Positions 1 to 8,226 of a stretch of 64,000 nucleotides of DNA are shown here, piece after piece. The position numbers and the translations under genes are program-made. Position 1 is the first letter of the stretch; every line of letters begins with the position of its first letter. The stretch comes from Rhodococcoides fascians A25f (GTDB lineage Bacteria > Actinomycetota > Actinomycetes > Mycobacteriales > Mycobacteriaceae): assembly GCF_000760935.2 (NCBI RefSeq), contig NZ_CP049744.1:62001-126000 (forward strand), read 5' to 3'. The notes beneath the pieces are model-generated. The model was not told the origin of the DNA, searched no databases, and was given only the letters and a program-made list of their open reading frames with translations.

Positions 1-393
1 CGATCGCGGGCGACGGGGTTGCTTGGGTGCGGGGACGGCCCCGAGGACATAGGACTGGACGAGGTGGTTCCAGCTGCAGGAGCGGCACACCTCGACCACG
101 TGGACCGAGAATTCCTCCTGGGTCGCAGCGAGCCGGACGAGTTCGTCGGCCGTTCTCGCCGACCCGGACAGCGCACCGAGCTTCTCACCGAAAACCCAGG
201 ACACCAAGGTGAGCTGCTCTTTGCGGCAGATGGGGCACACCACATCACTACCGCGTCCGTGGAACTTGGCAGCGCGGAGCAGGTACGGATCCGCGTCGCA
301 GACCGCCGCGACACCCGTCCTACCGGAGTAGACCTCGGCCAGCAGCGACCGACGCTGAAGGGCGTAGTCCACCACCTGTCGCTGAAGTCGCAC
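1..393 (-). CDS. DUF5318 family protein (3' end outside window)
   Basis: Actinobacterial DUF5318 protein; from memory its M. tuberculosis counterpart is Rv0049, next to ponA1. The visible 131 residues begin MRLQRQVVDYALQRR and contain two CxxC pairs, C53/C56 (CPIC) and C103/C106 (CRSC), consistent with a small zinc-ribbon-like fold. The molecular function is unknown. The GTG start at 393 lies 7 nt downstream of a TACTCT box (401-406), so the transcript is probably leaderless; no good Shine-Dalgarno sequence sits at that distance. The frame is open to the window edge. It is divergent from the DUF1707 gene at 494, the arrangement remembered for mycobacteria, which supports conserved gene order. 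Confidence 0.85.
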   Translation of the reverse strand, partial: MRLQRQVVDYALQRRSLLAEVYSGRTGVAAVCDADPYLLRAAKFHGRGSDVVCPICRKEQLTLVSWVFGEKLGALSGSARTADELVRLAATQEEFSVHVVEVCRSCSWNHLVQSYVLGAVPAPKQPRRPRS

Positions 394-400
394 GAGGACC

Positions 401-406
401 AGAGTA
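401..406 (-). promoter_or_regulatory. -10 box TACTCT, probable leaderless promoter
   Basis: TACTCT ends 7 nt before the GTG of the DUF5318 gene, which would put the transcription start at the start codon. Confidence 0.45.
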
Positions 407-481
407 CGTGCGCCCCCTCCGATGGGGACCTGCGAACCCCCGCCTCGGCGACGAGCGGCTCCCCTTTCGGGCCCGAGAAAC

Positions 482-487
482 TATGCT
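482..487 (+). promoter_or_regulatory. -10 box TATGCT, probable leaderless promoter
   Basis: TATGCT lies 6 nt before GTG 494. This spacing is why GTG 494 was preferred over the in-frame ATG at 422, which would sit upstream of the promoter. Confidence 0.5.
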
Positions 488-493
488 CCACCT

Positions 494-1309
494 GTGCCGA
501 CGCGACTGCCGCCCACCACAAGGGCGCGTGATGTGGATCGCTCCAATACCTGCGCCACATTGGACGAGGCGCTCGCCGACGGCCAGCTGTCCGATTTCGA
601 GCACGCGGCAAGAATCGACTTGGCCAAAGAAGCCGCGACCATCGCCGATCTGCACACCCTCATCGAGGACCTGCAGAACGACACCGACCTGCAGCCGATG
701 GCCGATCCCATCGAGCTCAGGCATCCGATCGCGACGGCCAAGGGCTCCCGACTGGGCTTCATGACCGTCGCGGTGCCCGTGGTTGCAGCGATGGTGGCGC
801 TCACCTTCGGTATTCGCGCTTGCTCGAGCACAGATGACCCGGCCTCGAGTCTCGGGACGGCGGGGTACAAGAATCCTGCAGTCGTCGCAGCCATCGTCGA
901 TGCCCTGCAACAGAAGATCGGCACGTCTGTTGTCGACCGGCTCGGTTTGTACGACAAGTACGCCGTCATTTCGGCACCCGCACCCGGGCTGCCACAGAAG
1001 CAAGTCAGTTACACCTACCGCGACGGCGTCATCGACGACTACGACGACAATTTCTCGAGCACGCGCGACTTCGACGAACCTCAGATCGACCTGGCGACGA
1101 TCGATCTGACCACAACCGCGGGGATCATCGCCGGTGCCTCCGAGAGCCTGAACATGTCACGCATCGACAGCTACAGCGTGAGCTTCTACGGCAGCGACAA
1201 CGGGCCCGAGATCTACGTCTCGGCCGAGAACACCGACCAGGAAAGCGGCAACCTCGCATTCGATCCCGCGGGCAACTTCCTGCGTGTAACTCCGTTTTCG
1301 TTCGGCTGA
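494..1309 (+). CDS. DUF1707 (SHOCT-like) single-pass membrane protein, copy 1
   Basis: 271-residue membrane-anchored protein of unknown function. Residues about 8-58 form a DUF1707 domain (RARDVDR, then LADGQLSDFEHAARI). One transmembrane helix follows at about 87-107, then an extracytoplasmic domain of about 160 residues. The start is the GTG 6 nt after a TATGCT box. The next gene is a paralogue with the same layout, so the pair looks like a tandem duplication. M. tuberculosis has, from memory, a single membrane protein (Rv0048c) at this place. The C-terminal domain is not recognised; both copies share an acidic, threonine-rich stretch around a DxATID motif. Confidence 0.8.
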   Translation: MPTRLPPTTRARDVDRSNTCATLDEALADGQLSDFEHAARIDLAKEAATIADLHTLIEDLQNDTDLQPMADPIELRHPIATAKGSRLGFMTVAVPVVAAMVALTFGIRACSSTDDPASSLGTAGYKNPAVVAAIVDALQQKIGTSVVDRLGLYDKYAVISAPAPGLPQKQVSYTYRDGVIDDYDDNFSSTRDFDEPQIDLATIDLTTTAGIIAGASESLNMSRIDSYSVSFYGSDNGPEIYVSAENTDQESGNLAFDPAGNFLRVTPFSFG

Positions 1310-1334
1310 TCATTCCCGAAAGGAAGCCCGCAAC

Positions 1335-2177
1335 ATGGACCGACGACCCGACTTTCGCGCTCGCGAAATAGACCGCGCGCTGACCGTCACCGTGCTGGAT
1401 ACCGCCTACGCCGACGGCCAACTCACGTTCGACGAGCACCGCCTGCGCAGCGAACGGGCGCGGGTAGCCGTCACCCTGCGCGACCTACGACGCCTGGTCT
1501 CCGACCTGCAAATCGACATCGACCTTCCCGAACCGGCTCCGCGAACCGTCGAACCGAAAAACCGGCTACTCCTGGCACTCGGCTCGGTCGTCGTCGTCGC
1601 CGTCGCACTGGTGGTGTTCCTGACGACCAGGAACGGCGAAGAACCGGTACCGGCTGTGGCCGGCGTCGCGTCCACGACAACGAGCAGAGTCGTCCCTACC
1701 GTGACGATGGACCTGCCGGTGGACGTCACGCCGATCGTTGCCCGTCCCTTCGTCTTCGACACCACGGCGGGACTCGACGATTTCAGAGAACGATACGTAC
1801 AGCGTTTCGGTAGCTCACAGGTTCTCGAGGTGTTCATCCAGCTGAACAACAACCGTGCCGATGTCTATCGCCCGACGGCGGAGGGCCGGCGCGAGCGAGT
1901 GTTCGTCGCCGGAGGTTTCGAGGTGGGTCTCGATACCGAGGCTCCCGATACCGACGACGCGACCTTCGATTGGGCCACAATCGATTCTGCGATTCTGGCG
2001 GGTCTCGTTGCGGGAACACCCGAAGCCGTGGGAATACCGAACTCCGTCGTCGAGTACATCATGATCACCGAAACCCGCGGCAACCAACGCATCTCGATCA
2101 GCACCAGCAACGAAGACGCCCAAGGCGGACGCGTCGAGGCGGACTTCGCGGGCAACATCGTCTCGGTCAGCCGATAG
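1335..2177 (+). CDS. DUF1707 single-pass membrane protein, copy 2
   Basis: 280-residue paralogue of the preceding gene, 25 nt downstream and probably in the same transcript. DUF1707 domain at residues about 5-58 (FRAREIDRA, YADGQLTFDEHR), transmembrane helix at about 77-98, then an extracytoplasmic domain that shares a DWATIDSAILAG-like segment with copy 1. The ATG is preceded by GAAAGGAAG, a usable ribosome binding site. Function unknown. DUF1707 domains occur at the N terminus of many actinobacterial membrane proteins and give no specific role. Confidence 0.8.
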   Translation: MDRRPDFRAREIDRALTVTVLDTAYADGQLTFDEHRLRSERARVAVTLRDLRRLVSDLQIDIDLPEPAPRTVEPKNRLLLALGSVVVVAVALVVFLTTRNGEEPVPAVAGVASTTTSRVVPTVTMDLPVDVTPIVARPFVFDTTAGLDDFRERYVQRFGSSQVLEVFIQLNNNRADVYRPTAEGRRERVFVAGGFEVGLDTEAPDTDDATFDWATIDSAILAGLVAGTPEAVGIPNSVVEYIMITETRGNQRISISTSNEDAQGGRVEADFAGNIVSVSR

Positions 2178-2284
2178 GACGTCGCAGGTCCTGGCCTTCG
2201 ACTGGAAACCACCGTCGCTTCCGCCCGAGACTTCCCGACGATGTAGGTGCCCTCTAAATCGATTCCCTGCCCGTCACCCCTGGG

Positions 2285-2297
2285 CGTTCAGTGAACG
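2285..2297. promoter_or_regulatory. Small inverted repeat CGTTCA-G-TGAACG
   Basis: Perfect 6-1-6 dyad just upstream of the small gene at 2300 and about 230 nt before the ArsR-type regulator. It could be an operator for that regulator. The match is short and unproven. Confidence 0.3.
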
Positions 2298-2299
2298 GC

Positions 2300-2512
2300 A
2301 TGAACACGTTCCGAACGTTCCACCACCTGACCGCCGACCCACCCGCCGCGCTCGTCTACGCACGGATCGCGGACCTGCACGACGCGGCGCGGGCCCAGCA
2401 GATCGACCCGATCGCGCGTCGTCCGCGGCTCCTGACCCGCCTGGTCGACGCCGTACTTCGGTCGAGGCCCGACCACCGCCCACTCTTGCGGCATCGCGCG
2501 ACGTCGGTCTAG
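2300..2512 (+). CDS. Small hypothetical protein (70 aa)
   Basis: Begins MNTFRTFHHLTADPP and is rich in Ala, Arg and His, with no signal peptide or membrane helix. It ends 12 nt before the regulator gene at 2525 and may be cotranscribed with it. No family recognised. Support comes from GC-skewed third positions and the tight spacing; there is no clear ribosome binding site. GTG 2291 is an alternative start. It could be a spurious frame. Confidence 0.45.
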   Translation: MNTFRTFHHLTADPPAALVYARIADLHDAARAQQIDPIARRPRLLTRLVDAVLRSRPDHRPLLRHRATSV

Positions 2513-2524
2513 CGTCGCAGCACG

Positions 2525-3526
2525 ATGATCACCTATCGGCTCGGCGTCGACGATCTGGCTCGCGTGCGGCTGGCGTACTCGGCGATGACCGAAACGGCAT
2601 TGAGTTTGTGGGCCCTGGTGCTGGGGCCGCAGGGCAGGTTTCATCTGACGCAGTGGCATGAGCAAGCCCGGAATGCCGAAGCGCACTACGACGCCGAGCT
2701 GGTGCGCGCACTCGTATCCCCTTCCGGAGCACGGATTCCCGACTTCATCACACCGCTGCCCACCGACAAACGACTCGGTCTAGAGGAGGAGTGCGAGCTG
2801 ATCGCGACGTCCGATCCGACCGTCGTCGCACACGACCTCATGACTGTGTTCGAGGGTCGTCCGCCGCCGGCGGCGCTGGCCGGAGTCTTCGATGACCCGC
2901 AGGGCGCAGCGCAGGTGGTGGCCGACGCCCTCTACGACTACCACCGCGCAGTAATCGCTCCATACTGGTCGGCGATCAACCGAGTCCTGGAGTCGGACAT
3001 CATCTTTCGCGGCAGAGAGTTCGCACAGCGAGGTGCGACGGGACTGTTCGACGGGCTCGGTAGCTCCATTCGGTGGCTGGACAACGGACTGTTGGAAGTG
3101 CACTTGACGACGTCGTCCGTCGGCGACGGGTCACCTGACGACCGAGGACTGGTGCTCACCCCGTCCGTTTTCACCAAGAACGTGACGGCAATCTGGAACC
3201 AGGCGTCACCCGGCCACTCGTGGCTGTCGTATCCGGCGCGCGGACAGGGAACGATGATCGGGGAGTACACCCCACTCGACCGAGGTCCTGCACTCGCGGC
3301 GTTGGTCGGAAGCGCGAAGGCCGAGCTGCTGCTCGCGCTCGCCGAGCCCGCTTCCACCTCGCAGCTCGCGCACCGGTTCTCCGTTACGCCGAGCGCCGTG
3401 TCACAGAACCTTCGGGTGTTGCGCGACAACGGACTGATCGAGGGCTCTCGACACGGCCGGTCGGTGTTGTACCGGCTCACGCCGCTCGGAACACAGATGG
3501 CGGCACAGCATCGAGGAGATCGGTAA
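2525..3526 (+). CDS. ArsR-type winged-helix regulator with DUF5937-like N-terminal domain
   Basis: 333-residue DNA-binding regulator. A long N-terminal domain (residues 1 to about 270) resembles DUF5937, a module found with ArsR-type DNA-binding domains in actinobacteria; its ligand is unknown. The C-terminal winged helix (about 277-325) carries STSQLAHRFSVTPSAVSQ, then the recognition helix and wing (GRSVLYRLTPLG). TAGCGT at 2510-2515, 9 nt before the ATG, is a possible -10 box. There is no adjacent efflux gene to suggest a target, although autoregulation is usual for this family. Confidence 0.8.
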   Translation: MITYRLGVDDLARVRLAYSAMTETALSLWALVLGPQGRFHLTQWHEQARNAEAHYDAELVRALVSPSGARIPDFITPLPTDKRLGLEEECELIATSDPTVVAHDLMTVFEGRPPPAALAGVFDDPQGAAQVVADALYDYHRAVIAPYWSAINRVLESDIIFRGREFAQRGATGLFDGLGSSIRWLDNGLLEVHLTTSSVGDGSPDDRGLVLTPSVFTKNVTAIWNQASPGHSWLSYPARGQGTMIGEYTPLDRGPALAALVGSAKAELLLALAEPASTSQLAHRFSVTPSAVSQNLRVLRDNGLIEGSRHGRSVLYRLTPLGTQMAAQHRGDR

Positions 3527-3596
3527 CCGACCTGACCGCTCCATCGCTCGATTCGAGCTCACGGCAGCGTCTCGGCACGACAAACCGGACACCGGC

Positions 3597-3626
3597 TTGT
3601 CATTCAATGTATCGGCGCGATACATT
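3597..3626 (+). promoter_or_regulatory. padR-ino1 promoter with overlapping 9-bp inverted-repeat operator
   Basis: TTGTCA (3597-3602) and TACATT (3621-3626) are separated by 18 nt and form a plausible sigma-70-type promoter. Exactly over the -10 lies a perfect inverted repeat: AATGTATCG (3606-3614), spacer GCG, CGATACATT (3618-3626). ATGT...ACAT half-sites are characteristic of PadR operators, and the next gene encodes a PadR protein, so autoregulation of padR-ino1 is the simplest reading. The 5' leader to the padR ATG would be about 57 nt. Confidence 0.65.
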
Positions 3627-3689
3627 CTTCGATAGTGCAGTCAATCGCATCGCCATGTTGTGTCGTCGGAGTCGAGAAGGGGGAGTTGC

Positions 3690-4280
3690 ATGCTCGAGCT
3701 CGCAATCCTCGGTTTGCTTCTCGAATCCCCCATGCACGGCTACGAGCTCCGCAAGCGGCTCACTGGCCTACTCGGAGCTTTTCGAGCATTTTCGTACGGA
3801 TCGCTGTACCCGGCACTCCGTCGACTTCAAACCGACGGTCTCATCGCCGAGGACGCCGGTCCCGAATTGCTCGTGAAACGACGAGCAAAACGGGTGTACG
3901 TGCTCACCCCACTCGGCAGGGAACGATTTGCCGAACTGGTGGCCGACACCGGACCGCAGAACTACACCGACGACGGATTCGGCGTACATCTGGCCTTCTT
4001 CAGCCGGACCCCGGCTGAAGCTCGGGTCCGCATTCTCGAAGGCAGACGTCGCCAGGTCGAGGAGCGCCGAGAAGGCCTCCGCGACGCAGTGGCCAAGGCG
4101 AACGGGACTCTCGACCGCTACACCCGGCAGCTACACCAGCTCGGTCTCGAATCGAGCGAACGCGAGGTGCGCTGGCTCAACGAAGTCATCGCGGCCGAGC
4201 AGGCCGGCCCCAACCCAGCACCGTCCCACACAGCACCGAACCGGACAGTCAAGACAGAAGGAGAACCCGACCATGGGTGA
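3690..4280 (+). CDS. PadR family transcriptional regulator (Rv0047c-like)
   Basis: 196-residue cytoplasmic repressor. The N-terminal winged helix has the family signature ([39 protein letters not shown]) and the C-terminal half is a helical dimerisation region. The ATG at 3690 follows GAAGGGGGAG. The coding region overlaps ino1 by 8 nt, so the two genes are translationally coupled; the padR-ino1 pair is also remembered from mycobacteria. It probably controls inositol-phosphate synthesis through the inverted repeat over its own promoter. The effector is unknown. Confidence 0.88.
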   Translation: MLELAILGLLLESPMHGYELRKRLTGLLGAFRAFSYGSLYPALRRLQTDGLIAEDAGPELLVKRRAKRVYVLTPLGRERFAELVADTGPQNYTDDGFGVHLAFFSRTPAEARVRILEGRRRQVEERREGLRDAVAKANGTLDRYTRQLHQLGLESSEREVRWLNEVIAAEQAGPNPAPSHTAPNRTVKTEGEPDHG

Positions 4281-5355
4281 GAACAACAACGCAATCCGCG
4301 TGGCCATTGTGGGTGTGGGCAACTGCGCCTCATCCCTGGTCCAGGGTGTCGAGTACTACAAGGACGCAGACGAGAACGCCACCGTTCCCGGCCTGATGCA
4401 CGTGATGTTCGGCAAGTACCACGTCCGCGACGTCGAGTTCGTCGCCGCGTTCGACGTGGACGCCAAGAAGGTCGGCTTCGACCTCTCCGAGGCCATCTTC
4501 GCCAGCGAGAACAACACCATCAAGATCGCCGACGTGCCCCCGAGCACCGTCAGCGTCCAGCGCGGACCGACCCTCGACGGCATCGGCAAGTACTACTCCG
4601 AGACCATCGAGATCTCCGACGCCGAGCCCGTCGACGTTGCACAGGCCCTTCGTGACGCCAAGGTGGACGTGCTCGTGTCCTACCTCCCCGTCGGATCCGA
4701 AGAAGCCGACAAGTTCTACGCACAGGCATCCATCGACGCAGGCGTCGCCTTCGTCAACGCACTGCCCGTCTTCATCGCCAGCGATCCCGTCTGGGCCAAG
4801 AAGTTCGAGGACGCAGGCGTCCCCATCGTCGGCGACGACATCAAGAGCCAGGTCGGTGCCACCATCACCCACCGCGTCATGGCGAAGCTGTTCGAGGACC
4901 GCGGCGTGCAGCTCGACCGCACCATGCAGCTCAACGTCGGCGGCAACATGGACTTCCTCAACATGCTCGAGCGCACCCGCCTCGAGTCGAAGAAGATCTC
5001 CAAGACCCAGGCCGTGACGTCGAACCTCCAGAAGGAGTTCAACGCCAAGGACGTCCACATCGGACCGTCGGACCACGTCGGCTGGCTCGACGACCGCAAG
5101 TGGGCCTACGTCCGCCTCGAAGGCCGCGCCTTCGGTGACGTTCCCCTCAACCTCGAGTACAAGCTCGAAGTCTGGGACTCGCCCAACTCCGCCGGCGTCA
5201 TCATCGATGCTGTCCGCGCCGCCAAGATCGCCAAGGACCGCGGCATCGGTGGACCGGTCATCCCGGCTTCCGCATACCTGATGAAGAGCCCGCCGAAGCA
5301 GCTGGCCGACGACGTCGCCCGCGAGCAGCTCGAAGCGTTCATCATCGACGCATAA
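4273..5355 (+). CDS. ino1: myo-inositol-1-phosphate synthase
   Basis: 360-residue cytoplasmic NAD-dependent isomerase that converts glucose 6-phosphate to 1L-myo-inositol 1-phosphate, the entry to phosphatidylinositol, lipoarabinomannan-type glycolipids and mycothiol. It shows the NAD-binding glycine-rich segment ([17 protein letters not shown], about residues 13-29) and the family motifs [21 protein letters not shown] and [12 protein letters not shown]. Length fits the actinobacterial type. The ATG overlaps the end of padR. Two hairpins follow the stop codon. Confidence 0.97.
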   Translation: MGENNNAIRVAIVGVGNCASSLVQGVEYYKDADENATVPGLMHVMFGKYHVRDVEFVAAFDVDAKKVGFDLSEAIFASENNTIKIADVPPSTVSVQRGPTLDGIGKYYSETIEISDAEPVDVAQALRDAKVDVLVSYLPVGSEEADKFYAQASIDAGVAFVNALPVFIASDPVWAKKFEDAGVPIVGDDIKSQVGATITHRVMAKLFEDRGVQLDRTMQLNVGGNMDFLNMLERTRLESKKISKTQAVTSNLQKEFNAKDVHIGPSDHVGWLDDRKWAYVRLEGRAFGDVPLNLEYKLEVWDSPNSAGVIIDAVRAAKIAKDRGIGGPVIPASAYLMKSPPKQLADDVAREQLEAFIIDA

Positions 5356-5366
5356 GCGCCTGCGGC

Positions 5367-5410
5367 AGTGGTGTGACCGAGTGCCCCCAGCGGCACTCGT
5401 CCGCACCACT
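5367..5410 (+). terminator. Hairpin after ino1, no U-tract
   Basis: Outer arms AGTGGTG (5367-5373) and CACCACT (5404-5410) enclose a perfect 8-bp stem, CGAGTGCC (5378-5385) with GGCACTCG (5392-5399), and a 6-nt loop. It lies 12 nt after the ino1 stop. There is no T-run, as is common for actinobacterial terminators. Confidence 0.6.
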
Positions 5411-5416
5411 ACGCAA

Positions 5417-5494
5417 AACGCCCGCCGGTCCACCAGATGTGACATTGACCCCCGAAAGGGCCACCAAATGTCACATCGAGTGCCGGCGGGCGTT
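5417..5494. terminator. Nested palindrome / bidirectional terminator
   Basis: Three concentric inverted repeats. Outer 12-bp arms AACGCCCGCCGG (5417-5428) and CCGGCGGGCGTT (5483-5494); middle 11-bp arms GATGTGACATT (5436-5446) and AATGTCACATC (5467-5477); inner CCC-GAAA-GGG (5451-5460). It sits between the convergent ino1 and NTF2-like genes and ends just before the latter's stop codon. The symmetry is greater than a terminator needs. Confidence 0.6.
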
Positions 5495-5497
5495 CGC

Positions 5498-5848
5498 TTA
5501 TCCCGCGGCGATGATGTCGCGCGGATCGAATGTCACCTTGATTTCCATGATTTTTCCGTTCTCGATTCGCTGCCAATTCGCGGTCGAGGCCGGCGGTGCG
5601 ATCGACGTGTGCAGGTCGAACCACGTCAGTACGTTCGGGCCATCCACGAAGACGTGCGCGATATCGATATCGGTCACGATCTGCGACATTCCCTTCAATC
5701 CGGCCACACATTCGGCACCGCTGGCCGCTGTGCCGAGTGGCCCGCGAAACGTTGCGTTCTCGTGCAGGATCGTCGCCAGGGTGTCGAAATCTTTGCCCTT
5801 CCAGGCCTCGAAGTAGGTCGCAGCAATTTCTTCGGGTGTCGGTGTCAT
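5498..5848 (-). CDS. SnoaL/NTF2-like protein
   Basis: 116-residue single-domain protein of the NTF2-like fold, starting MTPTPEEIAATYFEAWKGKDFDTLATIL, with the usual cone-shaped beta-sheet pattern (FRGPLG, ANWQRIENGKIMEIKVTFD). Members are enzymes or ligand-binding proteins for small hydrophobic substrates; the substrate here cannot be told. It is divergent from the YjbR-LysR pair, and the LysR regulator may act on this gene because LysR proteins often control a divergent target. Confidence 0.75.
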   Translation of the reverse strand: MTPTPEEIAATYFEAWKGKDFDTLATILHENATFRGPLGTAASGAECVAGLKGMSQIVTDIDIAHVFVDGPNVLTWFDLHTSIAPPASTANWQRIENGKIMEIKVTFDPRDIIAAG

Positions 5849-5881
5849 GACTTCGAGTCTCGAACGAGCAGAGTCAGAAGT

Positions 5882-5892
5882 CCAACAGTTGG
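5882..5892. promoter_or_regulatory. Dyad CCAAC-A-GTTGG in divergent promoter region
   Basis: A 5-1-5 inverted repeat in the 108-nt gap between the NTF2-like gene and yjbR; a second small palindrome, AGAAGTTCT, lies about 20 nt further on. This is a candidate operator for the LysR regulator encoded at 6367. Inference only. Confidence 0.3.
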
Positions 5893-5944
5893 TTCCGATA
5901 AAGCCTAGAAGTTCTACTCATAGCCGCAGCTAGACAACACGCGC

Positions 5945-5950
5945 TATCGT
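5945..5950 (+). promoter_or_regulatory. -10 box TATCGT, probable leaderless promoter
   Basis: TATCGT lies 6 nt before GTG 5957 of the YjbR-like gene. Confidence 0.5.
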
Positions 5951-5956
5951 TCTCGA

Positions 5957-6376
5957 GTGGCCATCGATCCCACCTCCCAACATCCGGTCCTCGAACGCGT
6001 CCGGACACTGGCGTTCGCCTACCCCGACGTGACCGAGAAAATTTCCCACGGCAGGCCGACGTTCCGTACATCCACGGTGTTCGCCTACTTCGGCGGTGGC
6101 GTCAAAGGTGGTGACCAGTTCGATCTGTCGATTCTGGTCAAATGCGAGAGCGCCGAGGAGCAGCGGGCCTGCGAGCTCGAACCGCGCTACTTCCATCCCG
6201 CCTACCTCGGTCCATCACGATGGGTGGGCTTCGACCTGTCCGATGCCGACGACGACGTCTGGGCCGAAGCCGCCGAACTGATCGACTGCAGCTACCGCGT
6301 CACTGCACCGAAGCGCACTGTGGCGAGGCTCGACGTCGGCGAGGGTCCGAATCTTGGAGTCCAGCAATGGAACTGA
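5957..6376 (+). CDS. MmcQ/YjbR family protein
   Basis: 139-residue cytoplasmic protein of the YjbR (CyaY-like fold) family. It carries the typical FAYPDVTEKISHGRPTF segment near the N terminus and the C-terminal W-E-E-A-LIDCSYR region (here VWAEAAELIDCSYRVTAPKR). The family is DNA-binding-like but biochemically undefined. The GTG start follows a TATCGT box by 6 nt. The gene overlaps the downstream LysR gene by 10 nt, so the two are coupled. Confidence 0.82.
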   Translation: MAIDPTSQHPVLERVRTLAFAYPDVTEKISHGRPTFRTSTVFAYFGGGVKGGDQFDLSILVKCESAEEQRACELEPRYFHPAYLGPSRWVGFDLSDADDDVWAEAAELIDCSYRVTAPKRTVARLDVGEGPNLGVQQWN

Positions 6377-7251
6377 GACAACTCGAATACTTCGTGGCCG
6401 TCGCAGAGGAAGCGAACTTCACCCGAGCCGCGGCCCGCGTGCATATCAGTCAGTCGGGGGTCAGCGCTCAGATCCGTTCGCTCGAAAGAGAACTCGGCGC
6501 CGAGTTGATCGACAGATCCGGCGGCACAGCCACGTTGACGACGGCCGGCAAGGCTGCATTGACGCAGGCTCGCGCCACATTGGCCGCAGCCGGATCCGTC
6601 AAACAGTCCGTCGACGACGTGACCGGGCTACTGCGCGGCTCACTGAGCATCGGTATGGTCACCGCCTGCACCGTTCCACAACTGTTCGACGCCTTGGCGC
6701 GCTTCCACGCGGCTCATCCCGGCGTCGAACTTGCACTACGCGAGGACAATTCGGATCGCCTGGTGGCCGCTGTTCGCGCGGGAGATATTGATCTCGCGCT
6801 GGTAGGTGTCGCCGCCCGCAGCCCCGACGGGCTCGAATCGATGGTCGTGATCGACGAGCGGATCGTCGCAGCCGTTCCGGCGGAGCATCCACTGGCGGCG
6901 CAGCAGGAAGCGACACTCGCCGAGGTGTGCGAGTACCCGGTCGTCGCCTTACCATCGGGTACCGGCATTCGTGCGGTGTTCGACAGGGACTGCTATGGAG
7001 TAGGTCTGACTCCGTCGATCACATTGCAGGCCAGTGCACCTGACGCGGTGGCCGACCTCGCAGCCCGCGGTCTGGGGGTGGGGATCCTCAGCCGATCGAT
7101 GGCGGAGTTCTACGGCGACAAGCTCGTCGCAGTCGAGCTGACCGACTCACACACCGCCGCCATGTTGGCCCTGGTGTGGCGCAGTGCGATGAGTCCTGCA
7201 CTGACCGAACTGGTGTCCGTGGCGACGGCGAGTTTCAGCGAATCCTCTTGA
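6367..7251 (+). CDS. LysR family transcriptional regulator
   Basis: 294-residue regulator with the N-terminal winged HTH (residues 1-60, MELRQLEYFVAVAEEANFTRAAARVHISQSGVSAQI) and the two-lobed periplasmic-binding-protein-like effector domain (about 90-290). The ATG at 6367 lies inside the end of yjbR. Its 3' end overlaps convergently with the end of the small membrane protein gene at 7235. Likely targets are itself plus the divergent NTF2-like gene. Confidence 0.9.
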   Translation: MELRQLEYFVAVAEEANFTRAAARVHISQSGVSAQIRSLERELGAELIDRSGGTATLTTAGKAALTQARATLAAAGSVKQSVDDVTGLLRGSLSIGMVTACTVPQLFDALARFHAAHPGVELALREDNSDRLVAAVRAGDIDLALVGVAARSPDGLESMVVIDERIVAAVPAEHPLAAQQEATLAEVCEYPVVALPSGTGIRAVFDRDCYGVGLTPSITLQASAPDAVADLAARGLGVGILSRSMAEFYGDKLVAVELTDSHTAAMLALVWRSAMSPALTELVSVATASFSESS

Positions 7252-7408
7252 CGACGAACCACAGTGCAACAAGCAGACCGAGCAACGTCACGGACGGTAG
7301 TACGCCGGGATTTCCTCCGATGATCCCGGCTACGGCGAAACCGAGAGCTACCAGCGCGAAGAACCCGAGGATCCCCGCGAGCAGCTGAAGGTGGTCCTGC
7401 GCCGTCAC
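7235..7408 (-). CDS. Small two-helix membrane protein at end of sugar-importer operon
   Basis: 57-residue protein beginning MTAQDHLQLLAGILGFFALV, with two hydrophobic helices (about 9-30 and 37-52) and a basic C terminus (VVKRIR). The GTG start at 7408 overlaps the stop of the upstream permease by 4 nt (GTGA), which is strong evidence of translational coupling. From memory, a small integral membrane protein (cg0833) also lies in the trehalose-uptake (tus) operon of Corynebacterium glutamicum. No function is known. It occupies the place where an ATPase gene would be expected. Confidence 0.72.
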   Translation of the reverse strand: MTAQDHLQLLAGILGFFALVALGFAVAGIIGGNPGVLPSVTLLGLLVALWFVVKRIR

Positions 7409-8226
7409 GACTTGACGCCGCCCGCCGTCAGTCCGGAGATGATGCGGCGCTGGAACAGCAGCACCATGATCACCAATGGAATCGCAACGATGGTGCCCGC
7501 GGCCATGATCGCGGCGTACGGCACCACCAGCGGATCGTTGCCGGTGAACCGCGCGATGGCCACGGTCACCGGTTCGGTCTTGTCACTCGAGAGCTGACTG
7601 GCCAGCAGGTACTCGTTCACTGCTGCGATGAACGCGAGGATCGCGGTGGTGAACAAGGCAGGTGCGGCAAGTGGGAGCATCACCAGGCGGAATGCCTGGA
7701 AACGTCCGGCACCGTCGATCCGCGCGGCTTCTTCGAGTTCCCAGGGCAATTCGGCGAAGAACGCCGCCAGCGTATAGATCGTCAACGGCAGGACGAACGA
7801 GATGTTGGGGATCACCATCGCCTGGTAACTGCCGATCCACCCGATGTTGGTGAAGAACTGGAACAGCGGGGTCACCAACGCGACGACGGGGAACATCGAC
7901 GCCCCCAGGATGATGCCCGTCACCACGTACTTGAAGCGAAAGTCGATGCGGGAGAGCGCGTATGCCGTGAAGATGCCGATGACCAACGCGATCAGCGTGG
8001 TCGCGCCGCCCACGATCAGACTGTTGCCCACCGCACGCAGGAAATTGTTGCCGTTCGCCGTCGACAACGCGTTCTCGAAATTTTCCCACGTGACATGGGT
8101 CGGCCAGGGCGTCGTGTCGAAGGTGTAGCGCGGGTCGCGGAATGCGGTGACGACCATCCAATAGAACGGTGCCAGTCCCCAGACGAGAATGACGACGACA
8201 CCGAGATAGATGCGAGCCTGCTTCAT
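7405..8226 (-). CDS. Sugar ABC transporter permease, SugB/MalG type
   Basis: 273-residue inner-membrane permease with six predicted helices and the ATPase-coupling EAA loop (ELEEAARIDGAGRFQAFRLVMLPLAAP). The C terminus RRIISGLTAGGVKS closely resembles SugB of the mycobacterial LpqY-SugABC trehalose importer. It overlaps the upstream permease gene by 4 nt and the small downstream gene by 4 nt. It would form a heterodimeric channel with the SugA-like permease. Confidence 0.9.
   Translation of the reverse strand: MKQARIYLGVVVILVWGLAPFYWMVVTAFRDPRYTFDTTPWPTHVTWENFENALSTANGNNFLRAVGNSLIVGGATTLIALVIGIFTAYALSRIDFRFKYVVTGIILGASMFPVVALVTPLFQFFTNIGWIGSYQAMVIPNISFVLPLTIYTLAAFFAELPWELEEAARIDGAGRFQAFRLVMLPLAAPALFTTAILAFIAAVNEYLLASQLSSDKTEPVTVAIARFTGNDPLVVPYAAIMAAGTIVAIPLVIMVLLFQRRIISGLTAGGVKS

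Noticed and set aside
4330..5445. 371-codon open frame on the minus strand opposite ino1
   Set aside because: Shadow of the GC-skewed ino1 codons; low-complexity Val/Asp/Leu-rich product with no family features.
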